Shown here piece after piece: positions 23,146-33,899 of a stretch of 64,000 nucleotides of DNA. Position 1 is the first letter of the stretch. Every line of letters begins with the position of its first letter. Source of the DNA: Pseudofabraea citricarpa (lineage: Eukaryota; Ascomycota; Leotiomycetes; Helotiales; Dermateaceae); assembly GCA_029641185.1 (NCBI GenBank), contig JAPWGK010000038.1, positions 1 through 64,000 on the forward strand. The letters run 5' to 3'. Made by a program: the position numbers and the translations under genes. The notes under the pieces were generated by a model. The model had not been told where the DNA came from and did no database searches. It saw only the letters and a program-made list of their open reading frames with translations.

Positions 23146-24448
23146 CTTGAGACTGAGATGTTTCTACCACTCCTTTCTCTTGCCAACCATCATCTCTGTT
23201 CACAGATTCAGTGGGAAACGGCATGCATCGAATATGGGAGGCGGGAAGCCAGATACGCGCAAAGGGCTCGCAGATCCCACCACGCGACTCCGACCGAGGA
23301 AGAGGTGCGGCGGTGATGGTGTATGAGGAGGGGGAGAGTTGAAAGAGCTTGCGGATGAGTCGCGCAGAAGATGAGAGTGAGATCAGTGGTAGAGGAGGAG
23401 GGGCTTTTGGATGTGCGGAGATTGAGGATGTGAGGTTGGCGCTGCCGTTACAAGGAGTTCAGGTCTGGAAGATTGAGGTTCGGTCTGCTTCGCGCTTTGC
23501 GCTACCTTAGTACGCTAGCCTATTTTAAGGAGCATTCCTGACTGTATCGCAATGGAAACCCAGCTGAGCCCCTTGTTTTCAGACAAACTCTACATTTCTT
23601 TCTACTTCAAGTGCACGCTTGAATTTTACCTTTCTCAAAAATACACAAACCCCCAGTGACGGTGTGAGGGCAGCGTGACTAGAACATCAAGTGACAACAA
23701 ATGCCAGCGGTCTTCATTGCGTCACTGGAAGCGAGTTTTGACGCCAAAGTTTCGCGAAATTTAGATTGATACTCGAATATGTTTTCATGCGATGAAAAGC
23801 TGAGAATAAACCATTTCTGAAATCAGTATTAACAGCTCGAAGGTATTATTTTCCTTGGTCTCTAAAACAAAAGAGACGGCGAACAAATTTGGTAAAAGTC
23901 ACAACACCTACTAGGTAGGTAGTTACTAGTGGTCTTGCGTTTAGTAAATGCAGTAATCTTTAATTGTCTAAGGTAAACTCATGATTGAGGTGATAGAATT
24001 CAGAATCGTTTAATGCTCTGTGTAAATGTCACGGTACAACCATTCCGCAGGAGTATATCAGAAAGGATTGGAACATGCTACTAAGTATATATAGTCACGT
24101 GAGGCACGTCTGACATGGTTTGGTCAGTAACTTCCAAGTTGCGAGCCAAAACTAAGATATAAAATACTAATACCAAGTGTTTTCACAAGGGAAAGCAAGT
24201 ACATGCAATGTGAATGTTGGTTACGATTGTAATCTAAACATTATTTCTACAACACAATAAACACCAACCCTGACTAGGGAACTGTAGATCCAAAGCTGTT
24301 GGGATTTCCCATAACCATAACGCCATGCTTCTGTAATATCACAAGTACACAAGTACACAAGCAACAAACCCCTTGCCATGATAAGAATCAACCAGAAGAT
24401 AATATTGAAAGGGCATCAATGTCGTTCTCATCCACTGATATAAAGCGT
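23146..24448. other. Upstream region of set1, no gene seen
   Basis: A 1.3 kb stretch between the set1 start codon and the stop codon of the securin-like gene, both on the minus strand. It should contain the set1 promoter and 5' leader and the securin gene 3' end. No frame here has family resemblance. Confidence 0.5.
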
Positions 24449-25833
24449 TTAAGAGCCCAAAGACAGAACAAATTCCTCCTCATCATCGTCTTCGTCAGCT
24501 CTTCTCAAACATTCAGGTAGAGCACCTCTAAGACCTGGTTCTAACTCGTCATCATCCAGATCAAATGCAGTCAGAAGCTTAAGGCGGCTCCATTCATCAC
24601 TTCCAACCTCTGCTGATCTCCGGGCAAATCGAGCAGGAGTAATTGTGACGTCTGAATCCTGAGAGAGGTTGCTGATAGATCTTGGCATTGTAGTAGCAGC
24701 TGGCTTTGTAAAGATATCTGAAACATGCCCGTTGCTCTTGCTGACCGCACTAGAGGCAGAGCGTCCTTTGGTATAACCGATAGTACTCTTAGATGCTGCG
24801 GTTGCTGCGGTATGACGCATAGTGGATGTTGGCGCAGGAGGAACGACCTTTTTGTTGCGAGCCAGGAATGATGTAGTAGGTTTTGGCTGAGAAGATCTCA
24901 CAGGAATTGTAGGAGTCCGGGAGGGTGCTGAGAGCGCAGAGGCGGCATTTCTGGAATTGATGGTACCAGGACCTCTTGACGATAACGCAGCATTCTTCTT
25001 TGTCTGATGAGCGATCTGAGCTTTGCGTTGAACGTCCGATTCCTTCTTTCTGATATGGCGAAATGTTTCTGGTACATCACCAACAGTCCAATCATCCTCC
25101 TCAACTGCTCTGAGAATCCGCTCGTCACCTTCCTTCAAGGCCTTTGCTAGTCTGGCTTCAAATTCCTTGTCTTTGATCGAAACTCCATTCTCGTCCACTG
25201 GGTTATGATAACGATCATACCATCCACGCATGCGATTTTCAGGCTTGAGGGCACTATAGTTGAGGCAACCATCCGGGAAGTCTTCAGACTGATATGGGAG
25301 ATCCTTTGGCTTTGGTGGCGCGTATTCAACATCTCTATCCTCCAATGGATCTGGGTCGTCCCCATGAATATCCAACTTCACAGTCTGGGTGACTTTTGGC
25401 TTGGGACGTCGGGCGCTTGTCTGCTTTTGCTGGGTCTTGTCAAGGTCTTTCTCGGGCGCAGGGCCTGCTGGGGTCTGGAAGGCTTTGGTTTTCGCATTTG
25501 TGGTCTTCATCCCAAGGGGAGCGCGAGTTCTTGGACCTAAAAGCGCGTCAGTTGAGATCATCCTTCATCCTTCAAACAACCAGAGGAGTGCCAACCCATG
25601 GGTGTCACGAATGCATTCTTGTCGAGGCCTTTTCCCTTGGTCCCCAGAACAGACTTTCCTCCAAAAGGAACGGGCGCGTTTTCATCGTGAATCGGAAGCT
25701 TTAATGGCGTTTTGGGAAATCGGTTTCCAGGTGTCTTTGGCTGCAAGGTCCTCACACCTTGATTAAGAGGTTTTGAGGAGGCAACCTGTTGATGGCCATG
25801 CACCAGATTCTCTTGATCGCGTGCTGCTAACAT
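24449..25833 (-). CDS. Securin-like protein (Cut2 family separase inhibitor)
   Basis: Two exons (25833-25596 and 25536-24449) around a 59-nt intron encode 441 residues. The start MLAARDQENLVHG provides a KEN-like (QEN) element. TPLKLPIHDENAPVPFGGKS follows, then PMGPRTRAPLGMKTT, formed across the splice junction, which contains RAPLG resembling the destruction box region of fission yeast Cut2. A DVEYAPPKPKDLPY segment parallels the Cut2 DIEYMPPP block. The rest is basic and low-complexity, with an acidic C-terminal tail (DLDDDELEPG). Securins hold separase inactive until anaphase and are degraded by APC/C. The assignment rests on these short motifs because securins diverge fast. The Met at 25833 was chosen over one 47 codons upstream because the conserved part starts here. 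Confidence 0.65.
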
Positions 25834-26175
25834 TGTTGGTGGTTGACGGTGGTTGTCTAAATAATTGCGTGGGACATAACGTCGCAAAAGATTTGAATGA
25901 GGTTGATGCAGCTTCGCATTCCACCAACCGACGTTGTTTTGATTCGTTGCCCAGCAACTCTCCAAGTCAGCCAAATTTGGAAACCACCATGATCCCTGTC
26001 AGCTCACATTCGGCTGCCTCTCCACTTCACCTGAACCTGAGCATCAACGTTACTAAACCCTCTCCGTTCTCCAACAACCCCTTTCTGTACGAAGCATCAC
26101 CATCTGCACCGCCATACCATCCGCAGTTCATCTTCCGCTATTTGCTTTAAGTCATAAACCCCACCAAATCTCAAG
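25834..26175. promoter_or_regulatory. Divergent promoter region of the securin-like gene and tropomyosin
   Basis: The 342 bp between two divergent start codons. Pyrimidine-rich sequence precedes the tropomyosin ATG, as is common in fungal promoters. No specific factor site is claimed. Confidence 0.4.
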
Positions 26176-26867
26176 ATGGATCGTATTAAGGAGGTACGTT
26201 GGTCACCGCATAACCCCGCCATCAGCTCCCTGTGTCAGAGTATCAGCTCCGGACATTCGATCTGTCGGTCTACTTCATCGATGTAATAGCTAACAACCAT
26301 CCGCAGAAGCTCAACTCTCTCCGCATCGAAGCTGACGAGGCTACTTCCAAAGTCGAGGAGCTGCAGTCTAAGGTCAAATCCCTTGAACAGGAAAACCTCC
26401 AGAAAGAGCAAGAGATCACATCCCTTTCCCACAAGAACGGCGTGCTAGAAGGAGAAGTTGAGAAGCTCGAAAATGCCATCAAGGACCACAAGGCCGTCGC
26501 AGAGGAAGGCTCTACCCACAGCACACAAAACGAGACTCTAACTCGTAGACTGCAACTGTTGGAGGAGGAAGCCGAAGAGGCCGATAAGAACCTTCGCGAG
26601 ACAAACGACAAGTACGTTATGTTTTCACCGCTCTTTTGACTGTTCGGGGATTTTACATTCCAAAATCCATACTGAACCTGTTTAACTAACCCACACGCAC
26701 ACAGACTTCGCCAAACTGATGTTAAGGCCGGTCACTTCGAACGCAAAGTCCAAGCTCTCGAGAACGACCGCGACCAATGGGAATCCAAATACGAGGAGAT
26801 GGCCAAGAAGTATGCCGCTGTCCAGAAGGAGCTTGAGGACTTCCAATTGGAAATTGGCAACATGTAA
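26176..26867 (+). CDS. tpm1: Tropomyosin, actin-cable stabilising coiled-coil protein
   Basis: Three exons (26176-26193, 26307-26611, 26705-26867) give 161 residues, the normal length of fungal tropomyosins. The first exon is only six codons (MDRIKE), and the 113-nt intron after it carries a GCTAAC branch motif. The protein is one continuous heptad-repeat coiled coil starting KLNSLRIEADEA, with LEEEAEEADKNLRETNDKLRQ in the middle, where the second junction falls, and KELEDFQLEIGNM at the end. Tropomyosin dimers polymerise along formin-nucleated actin filaments and support polarised growth and cytokinesis. Its frame and length leave little doubt. Confidence 0.93.
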
Positions 26868-27098
26868 ACTTGGTCTATTTGAGATGAAGCTGGGACTTTC
26901 GATGGAACAAGGCATGTTGCTCTAGAGGTTAGGAGACATTGGTTTCGGTGGGGATAATTGCAGTTGGGCCTCGTATGCGTTGGCGGTGGTACACTGTATT
27001 CGCAAATGCGCTCCTTGTTACTTGATATCATGGAAATCGCCTATTTTGCTTCTAGAGGGTTTCCTCAAAACGTAGGATTTGATGTTGTCTTCATTACT

Positions 27099-27818
27099 TC
27101 AATCATTGCCTCTTCTAGCATCTGCTTTTGCTTTGTTCCCTGCCTTTTGCTTTCCTCTGGTGAACTTGCGCTCTGCCTTGCTCTCATATCTGAACTTCTG
27201 CTTGCGGGGTTTCTTGGGCCAGACCTTCTTCCCTTTCTCTTCCTTGGCCTCCTCTTTCGGTCTTTCTACCTCTGCTACTTCGTCGCTGTCGTCATCCACA
27301 ATTTTATGCAACCCATCCTTCGAAACATCGACAGCTTCCACTGTGACAGTAGTGTACCGATCTTCGTCAATGTATTGCTGTTCATGATCAATTACTGGTT
27401 CCGCCACCACATCCTCCTGTATGCCTCCCCATTCCTCATCATCCGAGCCCATCCCCTCAGTAGGGACATCAATATCCTGTAACAGTGAATTTACTGCCTC
27501 CACATGCTCTTCTAATTCCTGTTTCCGCTCTTCTCGCAACTACAAAAGTATTAGCGACCTGAAATCAAAGTCACACTAGGACAAACCGACCTGCTTCCTT
27601 GCCACAATTCGCTCCTCTCGCGCCAACTTCGCTGCTTGTTCTTGTGCCGCTTTGGCTCTCTGCACCTTTCTCTTGTGGAATCCCGTCAAATATTCGGCTC
27701 GCGCATCGAAATCGAAGCTGATCTCTTCAATCGCCGAATTATTCGTGCGGCGCTTTTTCGACGGCGGCGGGAGAAGACTCTTCTTTGGCCGAGGCCTCAC
27801 AAACATAGACGTATCCAT
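27099..27818 (-). CDS. rrp17: Rrp17/Nol12-family ribosome biogenesis protein
   Basis: Two exons (27818-27591 and 27539-27099) with a 51-nt intron encode 222 residues. The N-terminal part has the family signature [19 protein letters not shown], followed by a long charged helix ([20 protein letters not shown]). An acidic stretch follows and the basic tail is [20 protein letters not shown]. Yeast Rrp17 is a nuclear 5'-3' exonuclease factor needed for 5' end maturation of 5.8S and 25S rRNA. The gene is convergent with tropomyosin (231 bp between stops) and divergent from big1 (216 bp between starts). Confidence 0.88.
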
Positions 27819-28034
27819 CTCGGCGGCTTGTAGTGAAATGCAGGTTTCTTAGCTCTGTGAGTTCTACAACCTGAAATATTTCTCGGGAAGATTCGTCGGC
27901 AGGGTAGCTTCTCCGATCCGGGTTTCCCAGTCTGCTTAGTCAGCCGCAACCTCACTACGCCTGCGAGAGTTATCAGAAGCTCTCAAACCACGACTGGCAT
28001 CTTAGATCGCACGCAGGTCAGCGGAACAGCAACG

Positions 28035-29063
28035 ATGCGTATCTCAATCGCCACAACACTTGTAGCTGGCGCAGCTACAGCTCACGCATTTAGAAATTCC
28101 TCTCCATTCATACTCTTCTCTTCTTCTCCGTAGGTGATCCCGTCTTCGACATACGTTATGAGCTAGCTAACAATGTCAGGCTTCCCTCCACCATCTCCTC
28201 ATTCTCCACAGACCAGCTCCAGTCCGCCGCCGATGTCGTAAAGCAGACCACCGAATTCCTCTCATCGTGCCCTTCAGATGTCTACTACATCATCACGCAG
28301 CCAGAGGTTGCAGCCTCGGACCTCTCGTCGCAAACCAGTGTCCCCAACCTCCGCCGAGCGCTGACGGACCCTTCTGTACAGGCCAAGAATGTCATCTCCG
28401 AAGTTGTGGGAATGGACTCCCACCAAGTGAGCGAACAACTCGTGGATGCGATCCAGAAGGGATGTCACGGTGGCTTGCCTGTGTTTGCAAGCGGCACGCA
28501 GAATACCAGAGATACGAAGAAGATCATTTTGAGCCCATTAGCGGCACTCCTTGATGAGAACAGGTTAAGAGACTCGTCTCTTGCTATGCACGGTATGTCT
28601 AGTGTACAGAGGTTATGTTGACCTTGACTGATATTGGATGCAGATACGGAACTTGCTAGAGATGTCTTTGGGGAGCTACAGGGTCAGAAGTACACGGTGA
28701 TCTATGTTACATCGCCAGCAAAAGAGTCAGCTGTGCTTCACCATACCAATACTTATGACGCCGTCTTCCAAGAAGCAATCCACATGGATCTGAAGAGAAA
28801 TCTTGGAGGCCGTGAGGCCAACGTTACTATAGATCGAAGACCTCTATTCGAGAAGTACAACTACTTCTCACCAGGTAAGGCTGAACTTGTTGACTTTTAT
28901 TCGGGTTCAACGCTAATTGTCCCCAGGCCTTTTCATGGGTCTTAGTGTTACCTTGCTCTTGTTGTCCATCCTGAGCGTTGGCATCAAGGCAATCAGCAGT
29001 TTGGAGGTATCATATGGAGCATTCGACAAGGAGATGGGGCCAGCAGCCCACAAGTCGTCGTAG
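28035..29063 (+). CDS. big1: Big1-like ER membrane protein
   Basis: Four exons (28035-28129, 28180-28592, 28644-28874, 28927-29063) give 291 residues. The N-terminal signal peptide (MRISIATTLVAGAATAHA) is followed by a lumenal domain and then one membrane segment near the end (GLFMGLSVTLLLLSILSVG, about 247-265). A short cytosolic tail ends AAHKSS. This topology, with PFILFSSS near the start, is that of the Big1/Voa1/Ac45-related group, which in yeast is needed for beta-1,6-glucan synthesis and is linked to V-ATPase assembly. The final junction falls at FSPG|LF, just before the transmembrane helix. Function is inferred from the family. Confidence 0.85.
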
Positions 29064-29677
29064 ATTTAGTTGTTATAGTAGGTGACTGTATTATGTTGAT
29101 GCTCATGTACATTACTCAGAGCAGACGGGATGGGATGGCCCTAAGCCGCGAGACGTTCGTCGGTTTCCTTGATCGAGTTGGCGCTTTTTGGAATGCGGGT
29201 TATCAAGAGTAGACTAGCCGCTATATGATTCTCTATCTTGTTCGCCTTGGAATGGGAATCTACCCAAGTCGACTTCGCTTCTATGTAATTCACGTGCGTG
29301 AAAATATGCTGAGACTTAGAAGAGCTTCAAGGACGTTTTGTCAATATTGAAACATTAAATTGACGATGTAGAATTTGAGGTGGCAAGTTGGTATCATTCT
29401 GAGGTTCACTTATTCGCTACTGATGTATAACTTGAGGGACCGAGTTGGCATCTTTCTGGGGCTCCATTATTCTTATATTCCAGATTTTCGAGCTGCACAA
29501 GTCCCGACAAAGTCACTCGAGTCTAGAGGTCCAGAGCTCCTCTCAGATGAATCCCATTGCAACCTGAGCTATCTAGGTATCTAAGCTTTCATATTCCGAA
29601 TCGAAATGCAACGCCTCAAACGCCAACGCTATGCAACACTTTTTCTTTTTTTCTTTTCCTTTTCTCTTATTGTCCAT
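29064..29677. other. Convergent intergenic region between big1 and fcf1
   Basis: A 614 bp stretch with the 3' ends of two convergent genes and a T/C-rich tract near 29,640-29,670 beside the fcf1 stop codon. No coding sequence is supported. Confidence 0.5.
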
Positions 29678-30460
29678 CTATTTCTCAGGAGCGTCTGGTA
29701 ATCTCTCAATCACGTATTTGCCTCGTGCTACAGACATAATCGGTACACCGGGAATCTTGCGAATCCGTCGCTTCAGGTCTCGATCGTTGGTCGCGACGAT
29801 GTAGATCTTGTGCTTCATTACACGGTCGACGATACTGAAATCGCAGAGTGTTAGCATAGCTATTCCTTGATCTACGAAGCTTGGAGAGGCGTTTCTATGA
29901 AGTTTAAAGAGACCAGAGGTACGTACCAGTCATCGGCATAGGTTCCCTTGTGGTCGCAGGGAATTCTCGTCCATCTTTCATCGCGTGCTATGCGAAGAGC
30001 GATCCTATAACGTGGCCCAAGTTTCTCGAGTTCGGCCATGGTGCACGAGGTAATAACGGGGTTTGCCTTCGCATATAAACAGTCCATCATGGACTCGAGC
30101 ATCCCCAATTTCCGCTGCACCGTGTGCGAGATGAAATTCGTATCTACGAGGACGGAATACGGCGGGACCAGGGCGGTGTTGTATTGGAAGAAGAGCGCTG
30201 ACGAGACTTGCGGACTGGAGGTAATGACGCGTTAGCATTGAGCGCATCGAGCAGCTGTCAAACGTACACCTCTCGCACAATGTCCGTGCTGGCTGCCTTC
30301 TTCTTTGCTTCCTCCTCGCCCTTGTTCTGGTTCTTCTTCAATCGCGCATCATTCTGTCCGATGATTCTCTTGACCTGAGTTCCGTCAGCCTCGTCCGCGA
30401 TGATAGAGCATGAGCAATGCATACAGCGCCAAACTTGCGAGTTCTCTTTGCGACACCCAT
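29678..30460 (-). CDS. fcf1: Fcf1, PIN-domain protein of the small-subunit processome
   Basis: Four exons (30460-30425, 30374-30268, 30214-29927, 29834-29678) encode 195 residues, close to the yeast protein. It begins MGVAKRTRKFGA and has the basic KKNQNKGEEEAKKK region. The PIN domain contains LVDTNFISHT, RKLGMLESMMDCLYAKANP, CTMAELEKLG and DDCIVDRVMKHKIYIVATND. It ends GVPIMSVARGKYVIERLPD. Fcf1/Utp24 acts in the 90S pre-ribosome in the nucleolus and carries the PIN nuclease fold that cuts at sites A1 and A2 of pre-rRNA. The acidic residues of the PIN site (VDTN, CTMAE, DDC, TND) are present. Donor choice at 30267 is fixed by restoring the REVPQVSSALFFQY frame. Confidence 0.96.
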
Positions 30461-31281
30461 ATTGAGTAGTGGTGGTGGTGGTGGTGGTGGTTGTCGTTAA
30501 GAGATATCGGGCTTGAGCCGCAATCGAAAAATTAGAAGTTTTGACATGCGCCGTCGATCACCCCAGACTTTCGAATTTTCGCCTTTTCGTGCTGGCTCTG
30601 GCTCGCTCGCTCGTATCTATTTTTATCCGAGCCGGTGGTTTGCGCTGTTGCCCCTCGGGAAGGGCTTTGCATCATTGCCGCTAAGACCGAAAGGGGCAAG
30701 ATCACGCAGGTACTTCCCATTCCAATTCCTGCTCAGGACTCGCGACTCACGAGACTCTCAGACACTCTGACTTATTACTCATCCATCCCTTTCGCAATAC
30801 GACCTTGGCTTGTCCTGCCTTGACTTGCTCCCTTCTCCCATTATCGACAACCTCTGCTCTCTTTTAAATCCCTCGTTGCGCCAGCGAATATATCCGGACG
30901 TCCTTTGCTTTTTGCTCTGCTCTGCTCTGCTCTGCTTTCATCCCCGACACTCGCTACGCTACTGTACCCCGATCCGACCCTTGTTTACAGGGACATTCCT
31001 TTGCTGTTGTGCTACTTGGTGCCTGCAGCGACCAGCACCAATTCAGGGCCAGAGAGGAGGGGGAATACCAGTGAAAGCTTCACTTCTCGACCCACCACTA
31101 TCATCACCCGCAGACAACAATTCGACCACGTTGCGCGCACGACAATCTCGTCTCTTTTCCGTCCATACAAACACCATCGCTCCCGCCTTTGCTTCCCTTC
31201 AGCACGACACGAGCGCTTAAGGATTGGCACATCTGTATTGCAAACAGGGAGGCTGCGGATACCTACATACATACATACACC
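30461..31281. promoter_or_regulatory. Divergent promoter of fcf1 and the Csi2-like gene
   Basis: The 821 bp region contains a (GTG)n run at 30469-30491 only about 9 bp upstream of the fcf1 start. A TCTGC pentanucleotide array lies at 30914-30936, and there is an overall C/T-rich plus strand leading to the Csi2-like start, with (CATA)n at about 31,262-31,277. Pyrimidine tracts of this type mark fungal transcription start regions. Confidence 0.5.
30469..30491. repeat. GTG trinucleotide microsatellite
   Basis: Seven or more perfect GTG units immediately upstream of the fcf1 start codon; on the fcf1 strand it reads as CAC repeats in the 5' leader. Confidence 0.9.
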
Positions 31282-32379
31282 ATGCGACTCACAATCAAAC
31301 CGACGGGCTCGTTGCTCCTCTCTGCCGTGGCGACTCTTTCCTTCTTCGCTATGACGACCTTGGCCCAGGACTCAACGGGTCTGCCCAATCTATCTGATGC
31401 TTTGTCCTCTCAAGCCAATGAGGCTACAAGCACGACAGCAGCTGCAACCACGTCCGAGACAGCAGATGCGACTACAGATGCGACTACCACTCGATCCAAC
31501 TCCGGTGCGGTCATCACGCCAACAGGAACCGTAGAATCCGGTGCTTCTGAGACTGTCCCCGTCATTACCGGTGGTTCCTCAGCATCCAACCTGCCTTCGG
31601 GTCTTCCTAAGCTTGCAGGTGGTTATACCATCATCCCAGCATCTGTTCCACCGACCAACAACGCTCCATATATGCAGGTTTCCAGCCTACCCGAGGGGAC
31701 CGTCTTTATTGTGGTGGGTGCCATTCTTGGGTTCTTTGGCCTGTCTGTTCTCCTCTGGCGTGGCCTTATTGCGTGGTCACTTCACCGGTCTGTGAAACGT
31801 GCCAATATGCAGCAATACATGTCAGTTGACGCCAAATCGCAATTCCGAACTCCTGCGGCTCCTTTCTACAAGTACACCGATCGGGAGTCGACAATTTCGC
31901 TTTCGGGACTTGGCAAGGGAGGAAAGAAATCCGCACGACCGCAAACGGGGACGACTCCAACAGCCAGTGCTTCGACTCTGTTCTTCTCGCCGACCGCTGG
32001 TGTAAACAACACTCCCGGAAACCGGGGTTCCAACTACCTCCCAGCCGGTTACTACGCAGCTGGAGCTTCAGCGCCGGGGAATGGTCAAGCCACGAGCAAT
32101 GTCGGTGCCGGACCGTATCAATCCAACATTAGTATGACGAACCTCGATCCACGCCCTCTTTCTCAAGGCTACACAAGAGGTGTGTCATCACCACCTGGTA
32201 GTCCTGGGTATCAACCTCATCACGCGTATGGTGCCAGCGCCAGCACGCTAAACTTGAATCAACCGCCCGGGGAGCAACGTACACCCAGTGTCTACCTTGA
32301 TGATCTCTTTGACGGCAGCGGACCAGCTCCACCGCCACCTCAGCATGGCAACTACCAGAACAACGGGAGACCGTTTTAA
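31282..32379 (+). CDS. Csi2-like single-pass membrane protein with S/T-rich ectodomain
   Basis: An intronless frame of 365 residues, starting at MRLTIKPTGS. A signal peptide (about 1-29) is followed by a Ser/Thr-rich stretch (about 30-105) suited to O-mannosylation. The conserved juxtamembrane segment is VPPTNNAPYMQVSSLPEGTV. One membrane helix (about 140-163, FIVVGAILGFFGLSVLLW) is followed by a basic RGLIAWSLHRSVKRANMQQY region. The cytosolic tail is Gly/Pro/Asn-rich and ends with a polyproline run. The NNAPYMQ..LPEGTVFI motif plus the RGL.AWSLHRS block resembles yeast Csi2, a bud-neck protein linked to chitin synthesis. The upstream Met 31 codons earlier lacks a signal peptide, so it was not chosen. 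Function is inferred. Confidence 0.75.
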   Translation: MRLTIKPTGSLLLSAVATLSFFAMTTLAQDSTGLPNLSDALSSQANEATSTTAAATTSETADATTDATTTRSNSGAVITPTGTVESGASETVPVITGGSSASNLPSGLPKLAGGYTIIPASVPPTNNAPYMQVSSLPEGTVFIVVGAILGFFGLSVLLWRGLIAWSLHRSVKRANMQQYMSVDAKSQFRTPAAPFYKYTDRESTISLSGLGKGGKKSARPQTGTTPTASASTLFFSPTAGVNNTPGNRGSNYLPAGYYAAGASAPGNGQATSNVGAGPYQSNISMTNLDPRPLSQGYTRGVSSPPGSPGYQPHHAYGASASTLNLNQPPGEQRTPSVYLDDLFDGSGPAPPPPQHGNYQNNGRPF

Positions 32380-33899
32380 GTTTCAGTTCGTGGATGATTA
32401 GGAGTTGACGTCAATACTATTAAAAAAAGAAAATTCGACTTTACACAAATTACAATATTATAATACGGACTGGACTTGTGCGATGATGAATGGGAGTAGA
32501 AAAGAAACAAAGTGTACTGGAGAGTACTTTGTTTTTTTTACTCTGTACAAAGTTTTTCTTCTGTGTTTGGATAGGGGGGAATGGGCGTTTTTTTTTTTCA
32601 CTTTCGTTCATTGCATTTTTCATCATGGCGCACGTGTGAGAGCCTCGAATCGATTCAACTCGTTGACTCGATCCAGGGAATGTGCCCTTTGCCATCTGCA
32701 TCTCCTATGCTTTGTTTGCATTTTCATGGACGGGATAGGATGGGATGCTGGATGCTGGAGGGTGGTGTGAAGGAGTTTTGCACTTTCTCTCTTCTGCCTT
32801 CCTTTTCTTTTCTTGTTCGAGGAAAAGGGACGGACAGGAAAGAGAGGAAAGAAAGAATAACAGACCGAGTAGCTACGGAGAGTCTATCGTATTATAATTA
32901 GGTACTGACATACTCTTCTCTGACTGCTTTGAGCAAAATTAAATTAATTACCTACCTTAAACCTGTGAATGTGTTGAGTTGGGTTGAGTGGTGTTTGTAA
33001 GTAGATGATGTGAATGTTGATGATGTGAGAGTAGAATGTAAGTGATGTGATATTGTGTGGGGGAATAAGGATTAGGATTAGGATCAGGATCAGGGTATGC
33101 AAGAGTGAAATGGTCAGTATTATATAAAAGAGCATAGCTAGAGAGAGGAGATTATCTGTCAAAGGTAAGAGTCCCGTATAGCAAAAACGGCACAGATAAA
33201 TGACCCAATTGGGTAATATTCTCTCTTGCTTGTTCTTTTTTCTTCTTCTTTTACTCGCGAGGATCAGAAGATGCATTACATAGCGTAGCGTAGTGACAAT
33301 GATTTACTTGAGGCTTAAACGAAAAGTCAAAAGTCGAAAGGGAAAAAAAAGGAGAGGAAAGAAAGGAAAGAAAGAGAGAGAGTCGAGATTTATCACAAAA
33401 TCCAGAATTCTCTGTTCTGAACTTAGCTTTATTCAAGTGAGATTTCTCTTATCCTTTCTCGTAACTCTTTTTCCTTTTCTTTTTCTTTTCTTCTTCCTTT
33501 CTTGTCCGAGGACTTGGCCTGGGGATCTGAAGAAGAAGAAGAAGAAAAAAGAAGAAAAAATCTACCTACATACCAGCCTACTAGTAGGACCTAGGTGTAC
33601 GATTGTCAGATAGAGAATATAGTAGAGGAGTAGATCTCAAAGATGCGTGTAACCTTATAGCATAAAGGTAGCGAGGGGGGGTTCTGTCGGAGATAGTAAA
33701 AGCTGGCTTGAGCGAGCAGGTAGATTAGCGAGGACTCGAACTCAAGCAGGTAATATTCTACAGAAGAGTTAAAAATTAGCTAGGAGGCGTCACCTGGATC
33801 AATCTTCACATCATAGCACGAGTTCACGTCGAATCAACAAGAAAAAATCAAGATGTTGAGAATCCCATTGAGGTATTTAAAACTCTCTTAGCCCGTCTA
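32380..33899. other. Convergent intergenic region with purine/pyrimidine tracts
   Basis: A 1.5 kb stretch between the Csi2-like gene and ytm1 stop codons. It holds T-runs near 32,526 and 32,588, an AGGATT/AGGATC repeat tract at 33067-33095, A/G-rich strands at 33,320-33,390 and an AAG-rich run at about 33,530-33,560. Short frames here follow the low-complexity tracts and are not considered genes. Confidence 0.5.

Noticed and set aside
33293..33613. Lysine-rich frame in the purine-rich tract
   Set aside because: It follows an A/G-rich low-complexity tract and does not resemble a protein.
33700..33780. GGTTCGAG-like stretch on the minus strand resembling the T-loop of a tRNA
   Set aside because: No acceptor stem, D-arm or anticodon stem can be formed around it, so it is not a tRNA gene.
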